A stretch of DNA of 64,000 nt from Mycobacterium scrofulaceum. GTDB lineage: Bacteria; Actinomycetota; Actinomycetes; Mycobacteriales; Mycobacteriaceae. The stretch lies in the NCBI RefSeq assembly GCF_001667885.1, contig NZ_LZJW01000151.1, forward strand, positions 1 to 64,000, in the 5' to 3' direction. The notes under the pieces were generated by a model, which was given only the letters and a program-made list of their open reading frames with translations, had not been told where the DNA came from and made no database searches. Made by a program: the position numbers and the translations under genes. Shown piece after piece: positions 1 through 11,099 of the stretch (the stretch's first letter is position 1; each line of letters starts with the position of its first letter).

Positions 1-347
1 TGGGGCTGCACGACTTCGCCGGGTTCTGCCGGCACCGGCCCAATGCCACCACCATTCGCGACCTGCAGCGCCTCGACTGGTTGCGCGACGGCGACCTGAT
101 CACCGCGCACGTCACCGCCGACGCGTTCTGCTGGTCGATGGTGCGCTCGCTGGTCGGGGCGCTGCTGGCCGTGGGCGAGCACCGGCGACCGGTGTCGTGG
201 TGCCGCGAATTGCTCAGCGCCACAAGCCGATCCAGTGACTTCGCGGCCGCGCCGCCGCACGGGCTGACGCTGGTGAGCGTCGACTATCCGCCCGACGATC
301 AGCTCGAGGCGCGCAACCTGGTCACCCGGGACCTGCGCACCCGCTAA
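1..347 (+). CDS. truA: tRNA pseudouridine synthase A, 3' part
   Basis: This is the C-terminal part of TruA, cut by the window edge; the frame is open from base 3. TruA makes pseudouridine at positions 38-40 of the tRNA anticodon arm. The visible stretch [19 protein letters not shown] matches the conserved C-terminal TruA element (an aromatic residue, then MVR and a glycine) that closes the catalytic fold. The stop codon overlaps the end of the convergent cutinase gene by 4 bp. In M. tuberculosis two further genes (Rv3454, Rv3453) lie between truA and the cutinases; they are absent here. Confidence 0.93.
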   Translation, partial: GLHDFAGFCRHRPNATTIRDLQRLDWLRDGDLITAHVTADAFCWSMVRSLVGALLAVGEHRRPVSWCRELLSATSRSSDFAAAPPHGLTLVSVDYPPDDQLEARNLVTRDLRTR

Positions 348-979
348 ACCTTCTTCGCGACGAAAGTCGCGGCCTGATTGGTCAATCCGGGCACATAGCT
401 CAGGTGGGACGCCCACCGGGTGCCGCTCGAGCAGATCGGGTCGCCCGGGTTGCACAGGTCGATGGTCTTGCCGCCGAATTCCGGCGTGAGGGCGCTCATC
501 AGCTGGCCGGCCCGGGCGGACGGGTTGCCGAACAGCGCGACCGCGGCCACGTGGTCGGCGGCCGCGGCCGGCAGCGGCTGGCGGAAGCCGAGCCCGGGTA
601 GCGGTGCGGCCGTGACGATGTCGATGACGGCCGCCCCCTGCGAGTACCCGCCGAGCACCAGTTTGGTGTTGGGACAGTTGCCGGCCATCTGCTGGATGTG
701 GTTGCTGGCGTCGTTGGCGCCGTCGGCGGCGGCCAGGAAGTCCTTGTTGGCCGGGTAGTTCACCCCGTAGGAGCCAACGCTTTTGGGCGTCTGCTGGCGC
801 AGCGCGTTGACGAAGGCGCCGCCGACCTTGCCGACGCCGGGCGGCTCGTCGGTGCCGCGGGCGAACACCACCTCAACGCCGGGGCAGGAGGCGAAGGCCT
901 GCGGAAGCAGTTGGGGAGCAACCACTATCGCGGCACCGGCGAGCAGCCCGGCGCCCAGCGTCAATGGAATGAGCCGCAC
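344..979 (-). CDS. cut4: Secreted cutinase-family esterase (Rv3452/Cut4 type)
   Basis: This is a 211-residue exported serine esterase of the cutinase family. A signal peptide covers about residues 1-30, with cleavage likely after Ala-Phe-Ala. The nucleophile elbow is GGYSQGA (Ser113), and the other triad residues are Asp180 in [10 protein letters not shown] and His192 in SHLSYVPG. Four cysteines fit the two conserved disulphides. Mycobacterial relatives hydrolyse short esters, polysorbates or phospholipids outside the cell; the substrate cannot be read from sequence. The GTG start lies 6 nt after a TAACAT box, so the mRNA is probably leaderless. The gene lies downstream of and parallel to a second cutinase gene. 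The cut4 name rests on position next to truA and on memory of H37Rv. Confidence 0.88.
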   Translation of the reverse strand: MRLIPLTLGAGLLAGAAIVVAPQLLPQAFASCPGVEVVFARGTDEPPGVGKVGGAFVNALRQQTPKSVGSYGVNYPANKDFLAAADGANDASNHIQQMAGNCPNTKLVLGGYSQGAAVIDIVTAAPLPGLGFRQPLPAAAADHVAAVALFGNPSARAGQLMSALTPEFGGKTIDLCNPGDPICSSGTRWASHLSYVPGLTNQAATFVAKKV

Positions 980-985
980 CCCACG

Positions 986-991
986 ATGTTA
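986..991 (-). promoter_or_regulatory. -10 box of the first cutinase gene
   Basis: TAACAT on the minus strand, followed by 6 nt and then the GTG start of the cutinase gene. It fits the mycobacterial TANNNT box of a leaderless transcript. It sits in the 42-bp gap after the upstream cutinase gene, so the two genes may be transcribed separately. No -35 element is clear. Confidence 0.45.
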
Positions 992-1021
992 GGGGCGCGT
1001 TGATCTCGCGCCGGTAACGAT

Positions 1022-1864
1022 TCAGACGAGAGGTGCTTGCGGAGTCACCGTGGTGGGCGCGGCGGGCGCGGGAGCGTCGCCGCCGTGGATCGAGGGCGGC
1101 GATCCGGGCGGGGTCTGCTGCCCGTAGACCGGTGAGGGCGTGGCACCGGGCGGAACCGGGCCCAGCGGCGGCCCGAACGCGGGGCTCGACGGGCTCAAGC
1201 CGGCCAGCTTCTGGGCGACGAACGCGGCGGCCTGAGTGGTGTAGACGGGGACGTAGCCCTCGGTGTGACCGCTCCACTCGTTGCCCGGCCCGGCGTGGCA
1301 GATCGGGTCGTTGGGGTTGCAGTAGTCCTGCGCCTTGGAGCCGAGCAGCGCGCTCTGGCTGGGCAGCGTGCCGCCGGCGCGGTCGGCCACGTCACCGAAG
1401 GTGACAACGGCGGCGATGTTGTTGGCGTACTGCTCGGGCAGCTTGTTGCCCCAGCTGATGCCGCCGATCGGGACACCGGCGACGATGTCCATCACCGACG
1501 CGCCCTGCGAGTAGCCGCCCAGCACGATCTTGGTGTTGGGGCAGGTTTCCACGCTCTTCTTGACGCGGTCGATAGTGTCGTTCGCGCCGTCACCGCCGTG
1601 CAGCTGCAGCTTGCTGGCCGCGTAGTTCACCCCGTAGGGCAGGATGTTCAGGTGGGTCTGCTCGCGCAGCGAGTCGACCAAGGCGTCGCCGACCCGGCCC
1701 AAGCCCGGGGGCTCGTTGGTGCCGCGGGCGAAGATGACCTCGACATCCGGGCAGTCGAAAGCCGAGGCTGTCGGCGTCGCAGCGGGGGATACCAGCAGGC
1801 CGGCGGCGGTAACTACTGCAGAAACCCCCGGGCCCACCCAGCGACCTAAGCGGTGGGAAAACAC
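1022..1864 (-). CDS. cut3: Secreted cutinase-family esterase with Pro-rich tail (Rv3451/Cut3 type)
   Basis: This is a 280-residue cutinase paralogue of the preceding gene. It has a signal peptide of about 35 residues ending Ala-Ser-Ala, a nucleophile elbow GGYSQGA (Ser119), Asp186 in [10 protein letters not shown] and His200 in SGHTEGYVP. The last 50 or so residues are rich in Pro, Ala and Gly and extend beyond the catalytic fold, possibly as a cell-wall-spanning tail. It starts with GTG 6 nt after a TAAAGT box and is divergent from eccB4. The cutinases flank the ESX-4 locus in M. tuberculosis too, and secretion of cutinase-like proteins has been linked to type VII systems, but this protein has its own Sec signal. 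Confidence 0.88.
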   Translation of the reverse strand: MFSHRLGRWVGPGVSAVVTAAGLLVSPAATPTASAFDCPDVEVIFARGTNEPPGLGRVGDALVDSLREQTHLNILPYGVNYAASKLQLHGGDGANDTIDRVKKSVETCPNTKIVLGGYSQGASVMDIVAGVPIGGISWGNKLPEQYANNIAAVVTFGDVADRAGGTLPSQSALLGSKAQDYCNPNDPICHAGPGNEWSGHTEGYVPVYTTQAAAFVAQKLAGLSPSSPAFGPPLGPVPPGATPSPVYGQQTPPGSPPSIHGGDAPAPAAPTTVTPQAPLV

Positions 1865-1870
1865 GCAGTA

Positions 1871-1876
1871 ACTTTA
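1871..1876 (-). promoter_or_regulatory. -10 box of the second cutinase gene
   Basis: TAAAGT on the minus strand, 6 nt before the GTG start, with no Shine-Dalgarno sequence between them. It fits a leaderless transcript. The opposite strand of the same 120-bp gap carries the eccB4 promoter. Confidence 0.45.
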
Positions 1877-1946
1877 CCTACCCTAAGCACGGTTCGAAAG
1901 TTCGCTGACCTGTGGATGAGTTAAGCGGCGCGACGGCGGGACGCCT

Positions 1947-1952
1947 TACCGT
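1947..1952 (+). promoter_or_regulatory. Possible -10 box of eccB4
   Basis: TACCGT lies 32 bp before the eccB4 GTG start. A transcript starting about 7 nt downstream would have a leader of roughly 26 nt that contains the strong purine-rich ribosome binding site GGGGAGGGGA just before the start. Confidence 0.35.
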
Positions 1953-1984
1953 GGCCGCATCAACTGCCCAGGGGAGGGGAGCCA

Positions 1985-3352
1985 GTGCCGCGTCCGCCGA
2001 CCACCGGCCTGCGGGTCAGCGGCTACCTATTCCAGCTGCGTCGAGTCGAGTGCGCGTTGCTGGGCGGTGACGTCCACACCCTCAGCGACCGACAGCGGGC
2101 GCGGACGGCAGCCCTGTCGATAGGGTGCCTACTCGCCGCCGTCATCGTGGCCGGGGCTGCGCTTGGCGCTTTGCTACGGCCGCGGGTGACGCTGGATGGC
2201 GCCCAGCTGGTGATGGGGCGGGAATCCGGCGCGCTGTACGTGCGGGTGGGCGACACCTGGCACCCGGTGCTGAATCTGGCGTCGGCGCGGTTGATCGCGG
2301 GCACGGCCGCCAAACCCCAGCCGGTGCCCGAGGCGGACCTGGCACGCGCCAAACGCGGGCCGCCGCTGGGCATCCCCGGCGCGCCGCAGCTGATCGGCGA
2401 GCCGTTGCCGGCGGACGAGTTGGCCTGGACGATTTGCGATGCGGACCGCGCCGGCGCGACGACGGTCCTCGTCGGCCGCACGGACGACGCGGCGGTCCGT
2501 CGTCTCGGTGCCGGCCAGGCTGACCTGGTCGCAGCCGGCCGGGCTTCGCCCGCGTACCTGCTCTATGACGGGCAGCGGGCGGTGGTGGACCTCGCCGACA
2601 CCGCGGTGACACGTGCGTTGCGGCTGGACGGCCACGCGCCGCGACCCGTTTCGCCGGCGTTGCTGAACGCCATCCCCGAGGCGCCACCCATCAGCGTGCC
2701 CCGAATCCCGGGCGCCGGCGAGAAGGCGGCAGGACTGCCGGGCTTCGCAGTGGGCAGTGTGATGCGCATCACGAGGGCCGGCGGTGACGAGTATTACGCC
2801 GTGCTCGCGACCGGCATACAGCCGATAGGACAGGTAGCCGCCGATCTGCTGCGGTTCAGCAACTCCCAGGGCACCGCCAACGCCGTGACGGTGGCGCCCG
2901 ACGCGATCCGCGCAGCTCCGATTGTCGCCGTGTTGCCGGTGGCCGGATTTCCCGACCGGGCGCCCGCACTGTCGGGCGACAACGGCACGTTGTGCGTTTC
3001 GTGGCGGGCGGGCCCATCGGGCCACGCCGGCGTCGCGCTTCTCATCGGCGACCGGTTGCCGATGCCGCCGGGGCAGGCGCCGGTGGCCCTGTCGCGGGCC
3101 GACGGGCCCGGCCCCGCGCTGGACGCGGTGTACGTGCCGCCCGGCCGAAGCGCCTACGTGCAAGTCGGGACGCGATACCTGGTCACTGACATCGGAGCGC
3201 GCTTTCCGATCCACGACGATGACGCCGCCCGGGCCCTCGGGCTGCCGGCGGCGATCACGGCGCCGTGGCCGATCCTGCAGGCCCTTCCCGCCGGCCCGGA
3301 GCTCAGCCGAGAAAAGGCGTCAACCGCCCGCGACTTCGTTCCGGCCCCGTAG
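1985..3352 (+). CDS. eccB4: ESX-4 type VII secretion membrane protein EccB4
   Basis: EccB is a core subunit of the inner-membrane type VII secretion complex, mostly periplasmic and linked to EccC, EccD and MycP. This 455-residue protein has the family layout: a short cytoplasmic N-terminus (about residues 1-40, with SGYLFQLRRVECALLGGD near the start), one transmembrane helix at about 41-65, and a long repetitive extracytoplasmic domain. The length is slightly below the usual 470-500. The GTG start is chosen because GGGGAGGGGA precedes it at normal spacing. The 3' end overlaps the convergent mycP4 gene by 33 bp, as expected for a compact ESX-4 locus in which eccB4 faces mycP4-eccD4. Confidence 0.93.
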   Translation: MPRPPTTGLRVSGYLFQLRRVECALLGGDVHTLSDRQRARTAALSIGCLLAAVIVAGAALGALLRPRVTLDGAQLVMGRESGALYVRVGDTWHPVLNLASARLIAGTAAKPQPVPEADLARAKRGPPLGIPGAPQLIGEPLPADELAWTICDADRAGATTVLVGRTDDAAVRRLGAGQADLVAAGRASPAYLLYDGQRAVVDLADTAVTRALRLDGHAPRPVSPALLNAIPEAPPISVPRIPGAGEKAAGLPGFAVGSVMRITRAGGDEYYAVLATGIQPIGQVAADLLRFSNSQGTANAVTVAPDAIRAAPIVAVLPVAGFPDRAPALSGDNGTLCVSWRAGPSGHAGVALLIGDRLPMPPGQAPVALSRADGPGPALDAVYVPPGRSAYVQVGTRYLVTDIGARFPIHDDDAARALGLPAAITAPWPILQALPAGPELSREKASTARDFVPAP

Positions 3353-4612
3353 CCGGCCCCTCGCCACGCCGATGGCCAGCGCTATCCCCAAGCCGGCGAG
3401 GCAGACCGCGACCCCGCCCAGGGCGGTGCGCCGGGCGGCCGAGTTCGGTGGCGCGGCCGTCGGTGGCGTGGCGATGGGCGCCGGTGCCGGCGTAGGACTG
3501 GTCTGCGGCGGCGCGGCATCGGTGCTGACCGCCGCCAGGGCGTCGATGGTGCCGTGGCCGACGAGCGGATCCCACCCGGCCGGTGGGTGATGCGCCGTCG
3601 ACTCGATGCGCTGCATCACCTGCCGGGCGGTCAACACGGGGAACCGGGCGCGGATCAGGGCGGCCAGCCCGCTGACCACCGGCGCGGCATAACTGGTGCC
3701 GGACACCGGTTCCGAGCCGAGCGGCGTTACCGCCTCGCCGGGGGCGGCGACGTCGACCCAGGGCCCGGCAAGGGTGAATGCCGACGGTGCCCCGTGGTTG
3801 TCCACCGAACCGACGGTGAGCACGTAGTCGTCGTACCAGGCCGGACTGACCGCGACCGTGACGGTTTCCCAGGTGGCATCCGAGCGTTGAGGAGGGCATT
3901 GCGCTGCGCCGCCGGTATTGCCGGCCGCGGCGACGACGACGACGTTCTTGACATCCACGGCGTAGGCCAGCGCGGCGCCGAGCGCGCGGTCATCGAGCGT
4001 CGACGCGGCCGGAACGCAGGCAACCGAGGAGATGTTGATCACGGAGGCGCCCAGATCCGCGGCGGTGCGGACGGCTTTCGCCATGGTCTCGACGTCGCCG
4101 ACACCGGCACGGGACCGATCGCCGGCCGCGGAAAACTTTGCGCTGGACTGTCGAATGCTGATCAGAGTGGCTTCGGGTGCCATCCCGCCGAAGCCGGGTG
4201 CACCCGAATCCGGCTCCGCCGCAATGATTCCCGCGACGAGAGTGCCATGTGCGTCACAATCCTGGGTGCCGTCGCCGGTGGAGACATAATCGCCGCCCGG
4301 CACCACATGCGGTAGCAGGCGCTGGCGCGAAATGCCCGTGTCGATGACCGCCACCCGTTGTCCGGCTCCGCGGGTCAACGGCCAGACTCGTGACAGGTCG
4401 AGGATGTCGGGCGGCCCGCTGGGCGCCGAACCCGTCGCGATGATCGCGCACACCTCCCGCTGCACTGTCGGCGACGCGGGCGCGGGACGCGCCGGCTTGG
4501 GTAACCACTTGTCGTCGATCTGCGGCGGTGAAACCGCTTGCGCGGTCGGTGTTCCAAGCGCTGACACCAGCGCACAAACCAACAGGACGCGCGAGATGGG
4601 AGGCACCGTCAC
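3320..4612 (-). CDS. mycP4: ESX-4 mycosin (subtilisin-like serine protease) MycP4
   Basis: Membrane-anchored subtilisin-type protease that stabilises ESX complexes. From the chosen GTG the protein is 430 residues: a signal peptide to about residue 27 (Ala-Gln-Ala), an N-terminal extension, then the triad Asp91 (AVIDTGIS), His122 (DAHGTLVAGI) and Ser in GTSYAAPVVSGLAALIRARFP. A C-terminal membrane helix (about residues 395-415) is followed by basic residues. The frame stays open upstream for 64 more codons inside eccD4, but the GTG at 4612 gives a GTGA overlap with the eccD4 stop and puts the signal peptide at the N-terminus, as in M. tuberculosis. Confidence 0.92.
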   Translation of the reverse strand: MTVPPISRVLLVCALVSALGTPTAQAVSPPQIDDKWLPKPARPAPASPTVQREVCAIIATGSAPSGPPDILDLSRVWPLTRGAGQRVAVIDTGISRQRLLPHVVPGGDYVSTGDGTQDCDAHGTLVAGIIAAEPDSGAPGFGGMAPEATLISIRQSSAKFSAAGDRSRAGVGDVETMAKAVRTAADLGASVINISSVACVPAASTLDDRALGAALAYAVDVKNVVVVAAAGNTGGAAQCPPQRSDATWETVTVAVSPAWYDDYVLTVGSVDNHGAPSAFTLAGPWVDVAAPGEAVTPLGSEPVSGTSYAAPVVSGLAALIRARFPVLTARQVMQRIESTAHHPPAGWDPLVGHGTIDALAAVSTDAAPPQTSPTPAPAPIATPPTAAPPNSAARRTALGGVAVCLAGLGIALAIGVARGRLRGRNEVAGG

Positions 4613-5997
4613 CGGAAGTGCAATCCGCGGGCGGCGCCATACAGTCCACACAGCCAGCACGTCAGTGGGACGGTCCCAACCAGAGCGAGCCACTCCAGGG
4701 CGTCGAGGCTTCGGCGCAACACGAGTGGAGTCGACAACGTGGGCGCGACGAAGCCCAGAAACATAACCCCGGCGGCCAGCGCTGCCGTTGCCGCTGCCAT
4801 CCATGGCCCCCGCCCCGGAGTGCTCGAGGCGGCCACAGCGACTGTCGTTCCCACGACCGCTATTCCGGCGATCACGAACGTCAATGCTCTGGCGTCGTGA
4901 GTAGAACGCGCGCGCAGCAGGAGCAACGCGCCGGTGATGCTACCGAACGCGATGCAGGACATGCGCTGTGCGCCGGCCAGGACGGTGACGACCGCGCCGA
5001 CAGCCGCCGACGAGGCAAACGCGGTCAGCAGGCTGGACAACCAGGCGTCGGCGCGCAGCGCCCGCGCCGCCAGGCCGGCCCCGTTCGCTTCTGGCTCGTC
5101 CGTGCCCGGCATCGGCTGTACGCGGGGAGATAGCCCTGCCAACACGATGGACACCCGCGCCGCTACCCCAAGCAGACCAAGCGATATCAGCGCTGATGCC
5201 GCGCCGATCGCGTACGGCGGTGCGCCGGTGATGGCCCCCACCAGGGCGGCCACCGCGCCGACCGTCGCGGCACATGACGCGGCGGTCAGCGCCACCGCGG
5301 CGCGCCGCGAGGCGCGGATGGCCAACACGCAGGTGACCGCCGCCGCTGTCGCGGCCAGCAACACGTTGTAAATCCCCGGCCCGCCGGGCACCGCCACGAA
5401 ACCGGCAATCGCCGCGAACGTGATCCCCACCGCGTTCAGCGCCGGTTCGGCGACCGCATCCCCATGGAGTCGGTCCGTCAACGCGGCCGCCAGCAGGGCG
5501 ATCACGCCCACGATCACCAACACGGCCACCGTCGCATGGCGATCCCGGGCGGTGGCGCTGAGCGCATTTCGGGCCAACACCAACATGCCGATGGCGGTCA
5601 TAGCGTTCGCCGCGACCGCGGCGATGATCCGCGCCGCCCGCCGGTACCCGGGATTCGTCGAAGTGTCGGAACCCGCCCGCGCCGCAGCGACGGCCTCCGC
5701 CTCGTCGTAGTGAAGAAAAGCCGGCGGGGGCGTCGACCCCTGGCTCAGTAAGAGAACAGCGCCGTCGTCGATACCGCTCTGCGCCAACGTCTTCGACGGG
5801 TCCAGGGCGGGGTATCCGGGTAGTGATAGGTGGTAGCGCTTCGCCGTCAAACCATCGTCGCCCCGCCGCGCTTGAAGGATGTCGACGACCGTCGGCGTCA
5901 GGACCGCGACGGGAACTTCGGACGGAAGAACCAGGTCCGCGACGGCGGAGCCGGCATGAATTGACACCCGGCGCAGACCCAAATCGGTTGCAGGCAA
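4609..5997 (-). CDS. eccD4: ESX-4 secretion channel-like membrane protein EccD4
   Basis: EccD is the most hydrophobic ESX core subunit and surrounds the central membrane cavity. The protein has an N-terminal ubiquitin-like domain (about residues 1-95, beginning [15 protein letters not shown]) and then about eleven transmembrane helices. I place the start at the TTG at 5997: AAGGGG sits 6 nt upstream and the first residues then line up with my recollection of M. tuberculosis EccD4 (467 residues against 462 here). The open frame continues upstream to 6351, but that part is low-complexity and antisense to eccC4. The gene is translationally coupled to mycP4 and divergent from eccC4 across 127 bp. 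Confidence 0.9.
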   Translation of the reverse strand: MPATDLGLRRVSIHAGSAVADLVLPSEVPVAVLTPTVVDILQARRGDDGLTAKRYHLSLPGYPALDPSKTLAQSGIDDGAVLLLSQGSTPPPAFLHYDEAEAVAAARAGSDTSTNPGYRRAARIIAAVAANAMTAIGMLVLARNALSATARDRHATVAVLVIVGVIALLAAALTDRLHGDAVAEPALNAVGITFAAIAGFVAVPGGPGIYNVLLAATAAAVTCVLAIRASRRAAVALTAASCAATVGAVAALVGAITGAPPYAIGAASALISLGLLGVAARVSIVLAGLSPRVQPMPGTDEPEANGAGLAARALRADAWLSSLLTAFASSAAVGAVVTVLAGAQRMSCIAFGSITGALLLLRARSTHDARALTFVIAGIAVVGTTVAVAASSTPGRGPWMAAATAALAAGVMFLGFVAPTLSTPLVLRRSLDALEWLALVGTVPLTCWLCGLYGAARGLHFR

Positions 5998-6124
5998 GAG
6001 TGACCCCTTCAGTAGCAATCCCGAGAAGATAGCCACCAAACGGTCGCGGGGTGCGCGCCTGTCCACAAGCGACTTGTCGTCGACTGCGGTGCTGCCTACG
6101 GTCGTCGATCGGGGAGGGGACCCG

Positions 6125-9100
6125 ATGGCCCAGGAGTTCGTACCCGAGGCGCGGCGGCGGCCGCCGGCGGTGCCGACCGCGGACCTCGTCGTCGACACAC
6201 CGCCTGACGTGCCGTCGCCGGCGGCGGGCGGCCTGCTGTCCCGGGCGCTGTCCGCCGTGCTGGCGGTCGGCGGAATCGGCGTGATGGCGGCGGCACTGGC
6301 GTCGGGGCCGGGTGGCGCTCGCACACCCATGTTCGCGACGTTTCCCATCATGCTGCTGGGATCGACGATGGTGACAGCCCTGTCCGGACGCGGCCGGCGC
6401 CGGGGTGGCGGGGTGGACGCTGATCGTCTCAGCTACCTCGAGTACCTCAGTCGGCTGCGCAGCATTGTCCTCGAAACCGCTGCGACACAGCATCACTCAC
6501 TGATGTGGGATCACCCCGACCCCGACACGCTGTGGACATTGATCGGGGGTCGCAGGATGTGGGAGCGGCGGATCGCTGACCCGGACTTCTGCCTCGTCCG
6601 AGTCGGCACGGGGCCGCAGCCGCTCGCCACCCGGTTGGTGGCCCCGCAGCCCCCGGAGGCCGCCGACCCGGTCACCGCAGCCGCATTGGATCGTTTCCTG
6701 CGCACGCATGCCACGACCGTCGGACCGATCACCGTCTCGCTGCGCGAAAGCCCCCGCATCACCATCGGCGGCGACGAGATCGCCGCCCGCGGAACCTTGC
6801 GCGCGATGATATGCCAGCTCGCCGTCCTGCACCCGCCCGATCAATTGCTGATCGCTGCCGTGATCGATGAGCGAAACCGTTGGCAGTGGGAGTGGCTGAA
6901 ATGGCTACCGCACAACCAACACCCGACGGCGGCCGATGTAGCGGGGCCGGTGCGGATGGTGTACGACAGCGTGGACGAGGCGCGAGGCGCGCTCACCGGC
7001 GCGCGGCCGGTGCACGCGGTGGTGATCGCGGACTCAGAACACGACACCGACGGGTTCGCGGCCGCGACTGTCGTCGAAATCGGCGGGGGTCGCGTCGATG
7101 CCCCGGTGACGATCAGCGTGGCCGGTGAAACCCGGGTCCCGGCGCGCCCCGACCGGCTGGACGCCCTGGGGGCGCTGGTGTGTGCCCGCCGGTTGGCAAT
7201 GCATCGGATTGGCGCGGCGGCTCGTTGCGGCGACGGATGGGACTGGCCGGGACTGGCGGGGATTGGTGATGTGGACGGGTTCGACCCGGTCGTATTGTGG
7301 CGGGGCCAAGATCACCGCGACCGGCTGCGCGTTCCGATCGGAACCCGGGCCGACGGCGCCCGGGTGGAGCTGGACATCAAAGAGGCCGCGGAAAGCGGCA
7401 TGGGCCCTCACGGGCTGTGCGTCGGGGCCACCGGATCGGGTAAGTCGGAGTTGTTGCGTACGATCGCGCTGGGTTTGATTGTGCGCAACTCCCCCGAGGT
7501 ACTTAATCTGCTGCTCATCGACTTCAAAGGCGGCGCAACGTTTCTCGATTACGCCCGCGCCCCGCACGTGGCCGCGGTCATCACGAATCTCGCGGACGAG
7601 GCGCCGTTGGTCGCCAGGATGCGCGACGCCCTGGCCGGGGAAATGAATCGCCGGCAACGGCTGCTGCGGGCGTCGGGCTGTGTCAGCGCCGCGGCGTACG
7701 AACATGCGCGCCGGGCGGGGGCCACGTCGACCGCCTTGCCGAGCCTGTTCATCATCGTCGACGAGTTCTCCGAATTACTCAGCCAGCATCCGGATTTCGC
7801 TGACGTGTTCGTGGCGATCGGGCGGCTCGGCCGCTCGCTGGGCATTCACCTGCTACTGGCCAGCCAACGACTCGACGAGGGCCGACTGCGCGGACTCGAC
7901 GCCCACCTGTCCTATCGGATCTGCTTGAAGACCCTGTCGGCCGTGGAATCGCGTGCCGCGCTCGGCACGCCCGAAGCATACGAGCTGCCCAACAACCCGG
8001 GAGTGGGCTACCTGCGTACGAGCGCGGGAGAGCTCGTTCGCTTCTCCGCCGCTTACGTTTCGGGACCGGCCCGGTCCGGCGCGCCGACCACCGTGTCCGT
8101 GGCCAATCCGACCGTGCGGACGTTCGGCAGCCGAAGCGTCGGCGTGATCACCCGCGCCACCGAGACCGGCGACTCGTCCCCGCGGACGACCCTGCAAGCG
8201 GTCTTGGATCGGCTGTGTGGGCATGGCCCGCCCGCGCACCAGGTCTGGCTCCCACCCTTGGGTCCGGCGCCCGCGCTGCAAACCCTGCTCCGCGCCGGAG
8301 CGTACGCGCGAGGTGCCCTGACGGTTCCGGTCGGTGTTGTGGACCGGCCCTTCGAGCAGCGGCGAACGCCGTTGCTCGTCGACTTGCGCGGGGCCGCAGG
8401 CAATGTGGCGGTCGTCGGGGCACCACAGTCCGGCAAGTCGACGGCGATCCGCACGCTGATCACCGCGCTTGCGGCCACGCACTCGCCGGCGCAGGTCCAG
8501 GTTTACTGCCTGGACTTCGGCGGCGGAGCACTGGCGTCGGTGCGGTCAATCCCGCACGTCGGCGCCGTCGCCGGCCGGGCCGAACCGCGACTCGTCGCGC
8601 GGATCGTCGCCGAATGCGAGTCGATCATCCGTGCGCGGGAGACCCTGTTCGGCGATGTGGGCGTCGGGTCGATCGCCGAATACCGTCAGCTGCGGGCGCA
8701 GGGCGCGGCTTCGGACTCCGATCCGTTCGGCGACGTCTTCCTCGTCGTCGACGGCTGGGCAAGCTTGTGCCGGGACTTCGGTGCGCTCGAGTCATCGCTC
8801 ACGGCCGTTGCTTCTCAAGGGCTTTCGTTCGGAGTGCACGTGGTGTTGTCCGCGTCGCGGTGGGCAGAGATCAGGCCGGCGCTGCGTGACCAGATCGGCA
8901 CGCGCATCGAGCTGAGGTTGGGTGACCCGACCGATTCTGAGCTGGATCGTAAAGCGGCGCAACATGTTCCGCAGGGCAGGCCGGGTCGGGGCCTTTGCGG
9001 CGATGGATCGCAGACTATGATCGCCCTGCCCATTGCCGAGATCGGCCCGGCTGAATCCGTTGCGCCGCCGATACCGTTGCTGCCCGAACTGATCGAGCGT

Positions 9101-9820
9101 CACAGCGTCGTCGAAGCGGCAGGTGCCGTTCTCGGCGACCGTATCCTCCTCGGGCTTGACGAGCGGCGAATGCAGCCGGTGACGTGCGAGTTCGACCGGG
9201 TGGCACACCTTCTCGTGCTCGGCGACAAGGAGTGCGGCAAGACGTCGACGCTACGAACACTGTGCCGCGAGATCGTCCGGACCAAAACCCCGGGGCAAGC
9301 GCATCTCGTCATCATCGACTTTCGGCGCTCCCTGCTCGGCGCTGTCGAGTCGGAGCACCTTGGTGGGTACGCCATGTCGCCGGTCGCGCTGGCCGGCATG
9401 CTGCCGGATCTGCTTGACTTGCTGAGCAGGCGAATGCCCCCGCCCGGTGCGAGCCAGGCGGAGCTGCGAGCCGGGTCATGGTGGTCTGGGCCCGACATCT
9501 ATATCGTGGTCGACGATTACGACTTGGTCTCCGGCCCTTCCGGCAACCCACTGGCGCCCATCGCCGAATACGTGCCATATGCAACGGAATTGGGCTTGCA
9601 TCTGGTCATCGCGCGGCGAAGCGGCGGCGCCGAGCGCGCGTTCTTCGAACCCCTGCTGGCGGGCCTGCGTGACCTCGGCTGCATGACCCTGATGATGAGC
9701 GGATTCCCCGGCGAGGACTCCGGCTCCCGCCGCCCGGCGTGTTTGCCACCCGGGCGCGGAGTCCTGCGGACCCGCGCGAGCGACGAACAGCTCGTCCAGG
9801 TGGCCTGGAGTGCTCCGTGA
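6125..9820 (+). CDS. eccC4: ESX-4 FtsK/SpoIIIE-type secretion ATPase EccC4
   Basis: Motor ATPase of ESX-4, 1231 residues, with all three ATPase domains in one chain (other ESX systems often split EccCa and EccCb). Two transmembrane helices lie at about residues 38-85. Walker A motifs are GATGSGKS (434-441), GAPQSGKS (765-772) and GDKECGKT (1033-1040); Walker B-like strands [12 protein letters not shown] and [11 protein letters not shown] follow in domain 1. The third P-loop has GKT with an unusual Glu-Cys before it. The ATG at 6125 is chosen over an open frame reaching 6074 because GGGGAGGGGACCCG precedes it. EccC4 recognises WXG100 substrates such as the EsxU/EsxT pair encoded downstream. 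Confidence 0.95.
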   Translation: MAQEFVPEARRRPPAVPTADLVVDTPPDVPSPAAGGLLSRALSAVLAVGGIGVMAAALASGPGGARTPMFATFPIMLLGSTMVTALSGRGRRRGGGVDADRLSYLEYLSRLRSIVLETAATQHHSLMWDHPDPDTLWTLIGGRRMWERRIADPDFCLVRVGTGPQPLATRLVAPQPPEAADPVTAAALDRFLRTHATTVGPITVSLRESPRITIGGDEIAARGTLRAMICQLAVLHPPDQLLIAAVIDERNRWQWEWLKWLPHNQHPTAADVAGPVRMVYDSVDEARGALTGARPVHAVVIADSEHDTDGFAAATVVEIGGGRVDAPVTISVAGETRVPARPDRLDALGALVCARRLAMHRIGAAARCGDGWDWPGLAGIGDVDGFDPVVLWRGQDHRDRLRVPIGTRADGARVELDIKEAAESGMGPHGLCVGATGSGKSELLRTIALGLIVRNSPEVLNLLLIDFKGGATFLDYARAPHVAAVITNLADEAPLVARMRDALAGEMNRRQRLLRASGCVSAAAYEHARRAGATSTALPSLFIIVDEFSELLSQHPDFADVFVAIGRLGRSLGIHLLLASQRLDEGRLRGLDAHLSYRICLKTLSAVESRAALGTPEAYELPNNPGVGYLRTSAGELVRFSAAYVSGPARSGAPTTVSVANPTVRTFGSRSVGVITRATETGDSSPRTTLQAVLDRLCGHGPPAHQVWLPPLGPAPALQTLLRAGAYARGALTVPVGVVDRPFEQRRTPLLVDLRGAAGNVAVVGAPQSGKSTAIRTLITALAATHSPAQVQVYCLDFGGGALASVRSIPHVGAVAGRAEPRLVARIVAECESIIRARETLFGDVGVGSIAEYRQLRAQGAASDSDPFGDVFLVVDGWASLCRDFGALESSLTAVASQGLSFGVHVVLSASRWAEIRPALRDQIGTRIELRLGDPTDSELDRKAAQHVPQGRPGRGLCGDGSQTMIALPIAEIGPAESVAPPIPLLPELIERHSVVEAAGAVLGDRILLGLDERRMQPVTCEFDRVAHLLVLGDKECGKTSTLRTLCREIVRTKTPGQAHLVIIDFRRSLLGAVESEHLGGYAMSPVALAGMLPDLLDLLSRRMPPPGASQAELRAGSWWSGPDIYIVVDDYDLVSGPSGNPLAPIAEYVPYATELGLHLVIARRSGGAERAFFEPLLAGLRDLGCMTLMMSGFPGEDSGSRRPACLPPGRGVLRTRASDEQLVQVAWSAP

Positions 9821-11046
9821 CCGCACACCGCGCCATCATCGAAGCGGGTCCCGCCACGATCCGCCGATTATGTTGCCCGACAAGCACCGTCGTCGACGAG
9901 CGGACCTCCGACATCATCGGGACCGCTCTGCGTGCGATCGACGATCGGGTTGCCTTGGTGGGCGAACGCCCGACCGCCGTTGCGTCGGTGTGGGCCGACG
10001 CCCTGCGGTCCGTGGCGTGTGCGGGGTGCAAGGGCATCGTCGTGGTGCATCCGTCCTGGTGGTCATCGTCGCGCGTCGGGGTCGTGAAGAAGGTGGCCGC
10101 CACGGTGTCCGACGACGTGCTGACCCGGCCCCGGTCGTGGTTGCTGACGCGGGCCGCCGGCACCGACGCGGAAGCGGCGGTCGTGGTGGAGATCGTCGAC
10201 CGGATGGCGGTGGTAGTGGGTGGTGCCGACATCGTCGCCGTCCCGCGCAGGGCGCAACCCCGCGCCGTAGCCGACGAGGTGATGGCCGCGATCGCAGGCC
10301 GCCCCGGGGGTGTCCTGCTGGTCGACGCGCCGAGCACCGTCACCGGGGCGTCGACCCTTTCGGCGTCGATCGTTGACGCGACGCGCGGCACTGAGCGGAA
10401 GGTGGTGCGCATCGACGACGCCCGGCTCGGTCGGCTGGCCCGGCTGGCGATGTCCGATCTCGACCAACCACCCAAGCCGGGTGACGATCGTGGCCGACGC
10501 CACGCGCGGACACTCGCTGGCATCGCTGCGGCCGCCATCGTGCTGGCCGGGGCTGGCCCGGCCGTGATCGACACGGATCGGCCCAGCGCGGTGAGCGCGC
10601 CGACGGTCCGGGCAGTGCCCGCCGTGTTTCTGGTGGAAGGTCGGGTGGCGGTGGCGGTGCCCGCGGATTGGCCGACCCAGCGGGTGGTGGCCGGGCCGGG
10701 ATCGGCGCGGGTGCAGGTCACCTCCCCGTCCGATCCCGAGGTGGCGTTGCACGTCACGCAGTCGCCCGTCGTCGGTGAGACGTTGACTGGCACGGCCGAG
10801 CGGTTGAAGCACGCAATCGACGTGGAACCCTCGGGCGTGTTCGTCGACTTCAATCCCTCCAGCACCAGCGCAGGCAGGCCGGCGGTGACTTACCGCGAAG
10901 TCCGCGCCGCCCATCACGTCCGGTGGACGGTGCTGCTGGACGGCCCGGTGCGGATCAGCCTCGGATGCCAGAGCCCGCCCGGCAGGGAAGAGGCCGTGCG
11001 CGGCCCCTGCGAGCAGGCCGTGCGGTCGGCCCACGCGGTCGGATGA
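9817..11046 (+). CDS. Type VII secretion-associated protein, Rv3446c family
   Basis: 409 residues, GTG start overlapping the eccC4 stop (GTGA). Rv3446c-type proteins are found in ESX-4 loci; their function is not established. The N-terminal two thirds (to about residue 225) looks like a cytoplasmic alpha/beta domain with glycine-rich turns resembling actin/Hsp70-like ATPases, for example the [14 protein letters not shown] segment. A single transmembrane helix follows at about residues 230-255 ([19 protein letters not shown]), then a C-terminal extracytoplasmic domain of about 150 residues with a Cys pair near the end. The fold assignment is tentative. Confidence 0.8.
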   Translation: MTAHRAIIEAGPATIRRLCCPTSTVVDERTSDIIGTALRAIDDRVALVGERPTAVASVWADALRSVACAGCKGIVVVHPSWWSSSRVGVVKKVAATVSDDVLTRPRSWLLTRAAGTDAEAAVVVEIVDRMAVVVGGADIVAVPRRAQPRAVADEVMAAIAGRPGGVLLVDAPSTVTGASTLSASIVDATRGTERKVVRIDDARLGRLARLAMSDLDQPPKPGDDRGRRHARTLAGIAAAAIVLAGAGPAVIDTDRPSAVSAPTVRAVPAVFLVEGRVAVAVPADWPTQRVVAGPGSARVQVTSPSDPEVALHVTQSPVVGETLTGTAERLKHAIDVEPSGVFVDFNPSSTSAGRPAVTYREVRAAHHVRWTVLLDGPVRISLGCQSPPGREEAVRGPCEQAVRSAHAVG

Positions 11047-11099
11047 ATCAGGGAAATATTGGGTGGAACCAAATGCGCGTTGTCCGGGTCGAACTTGGT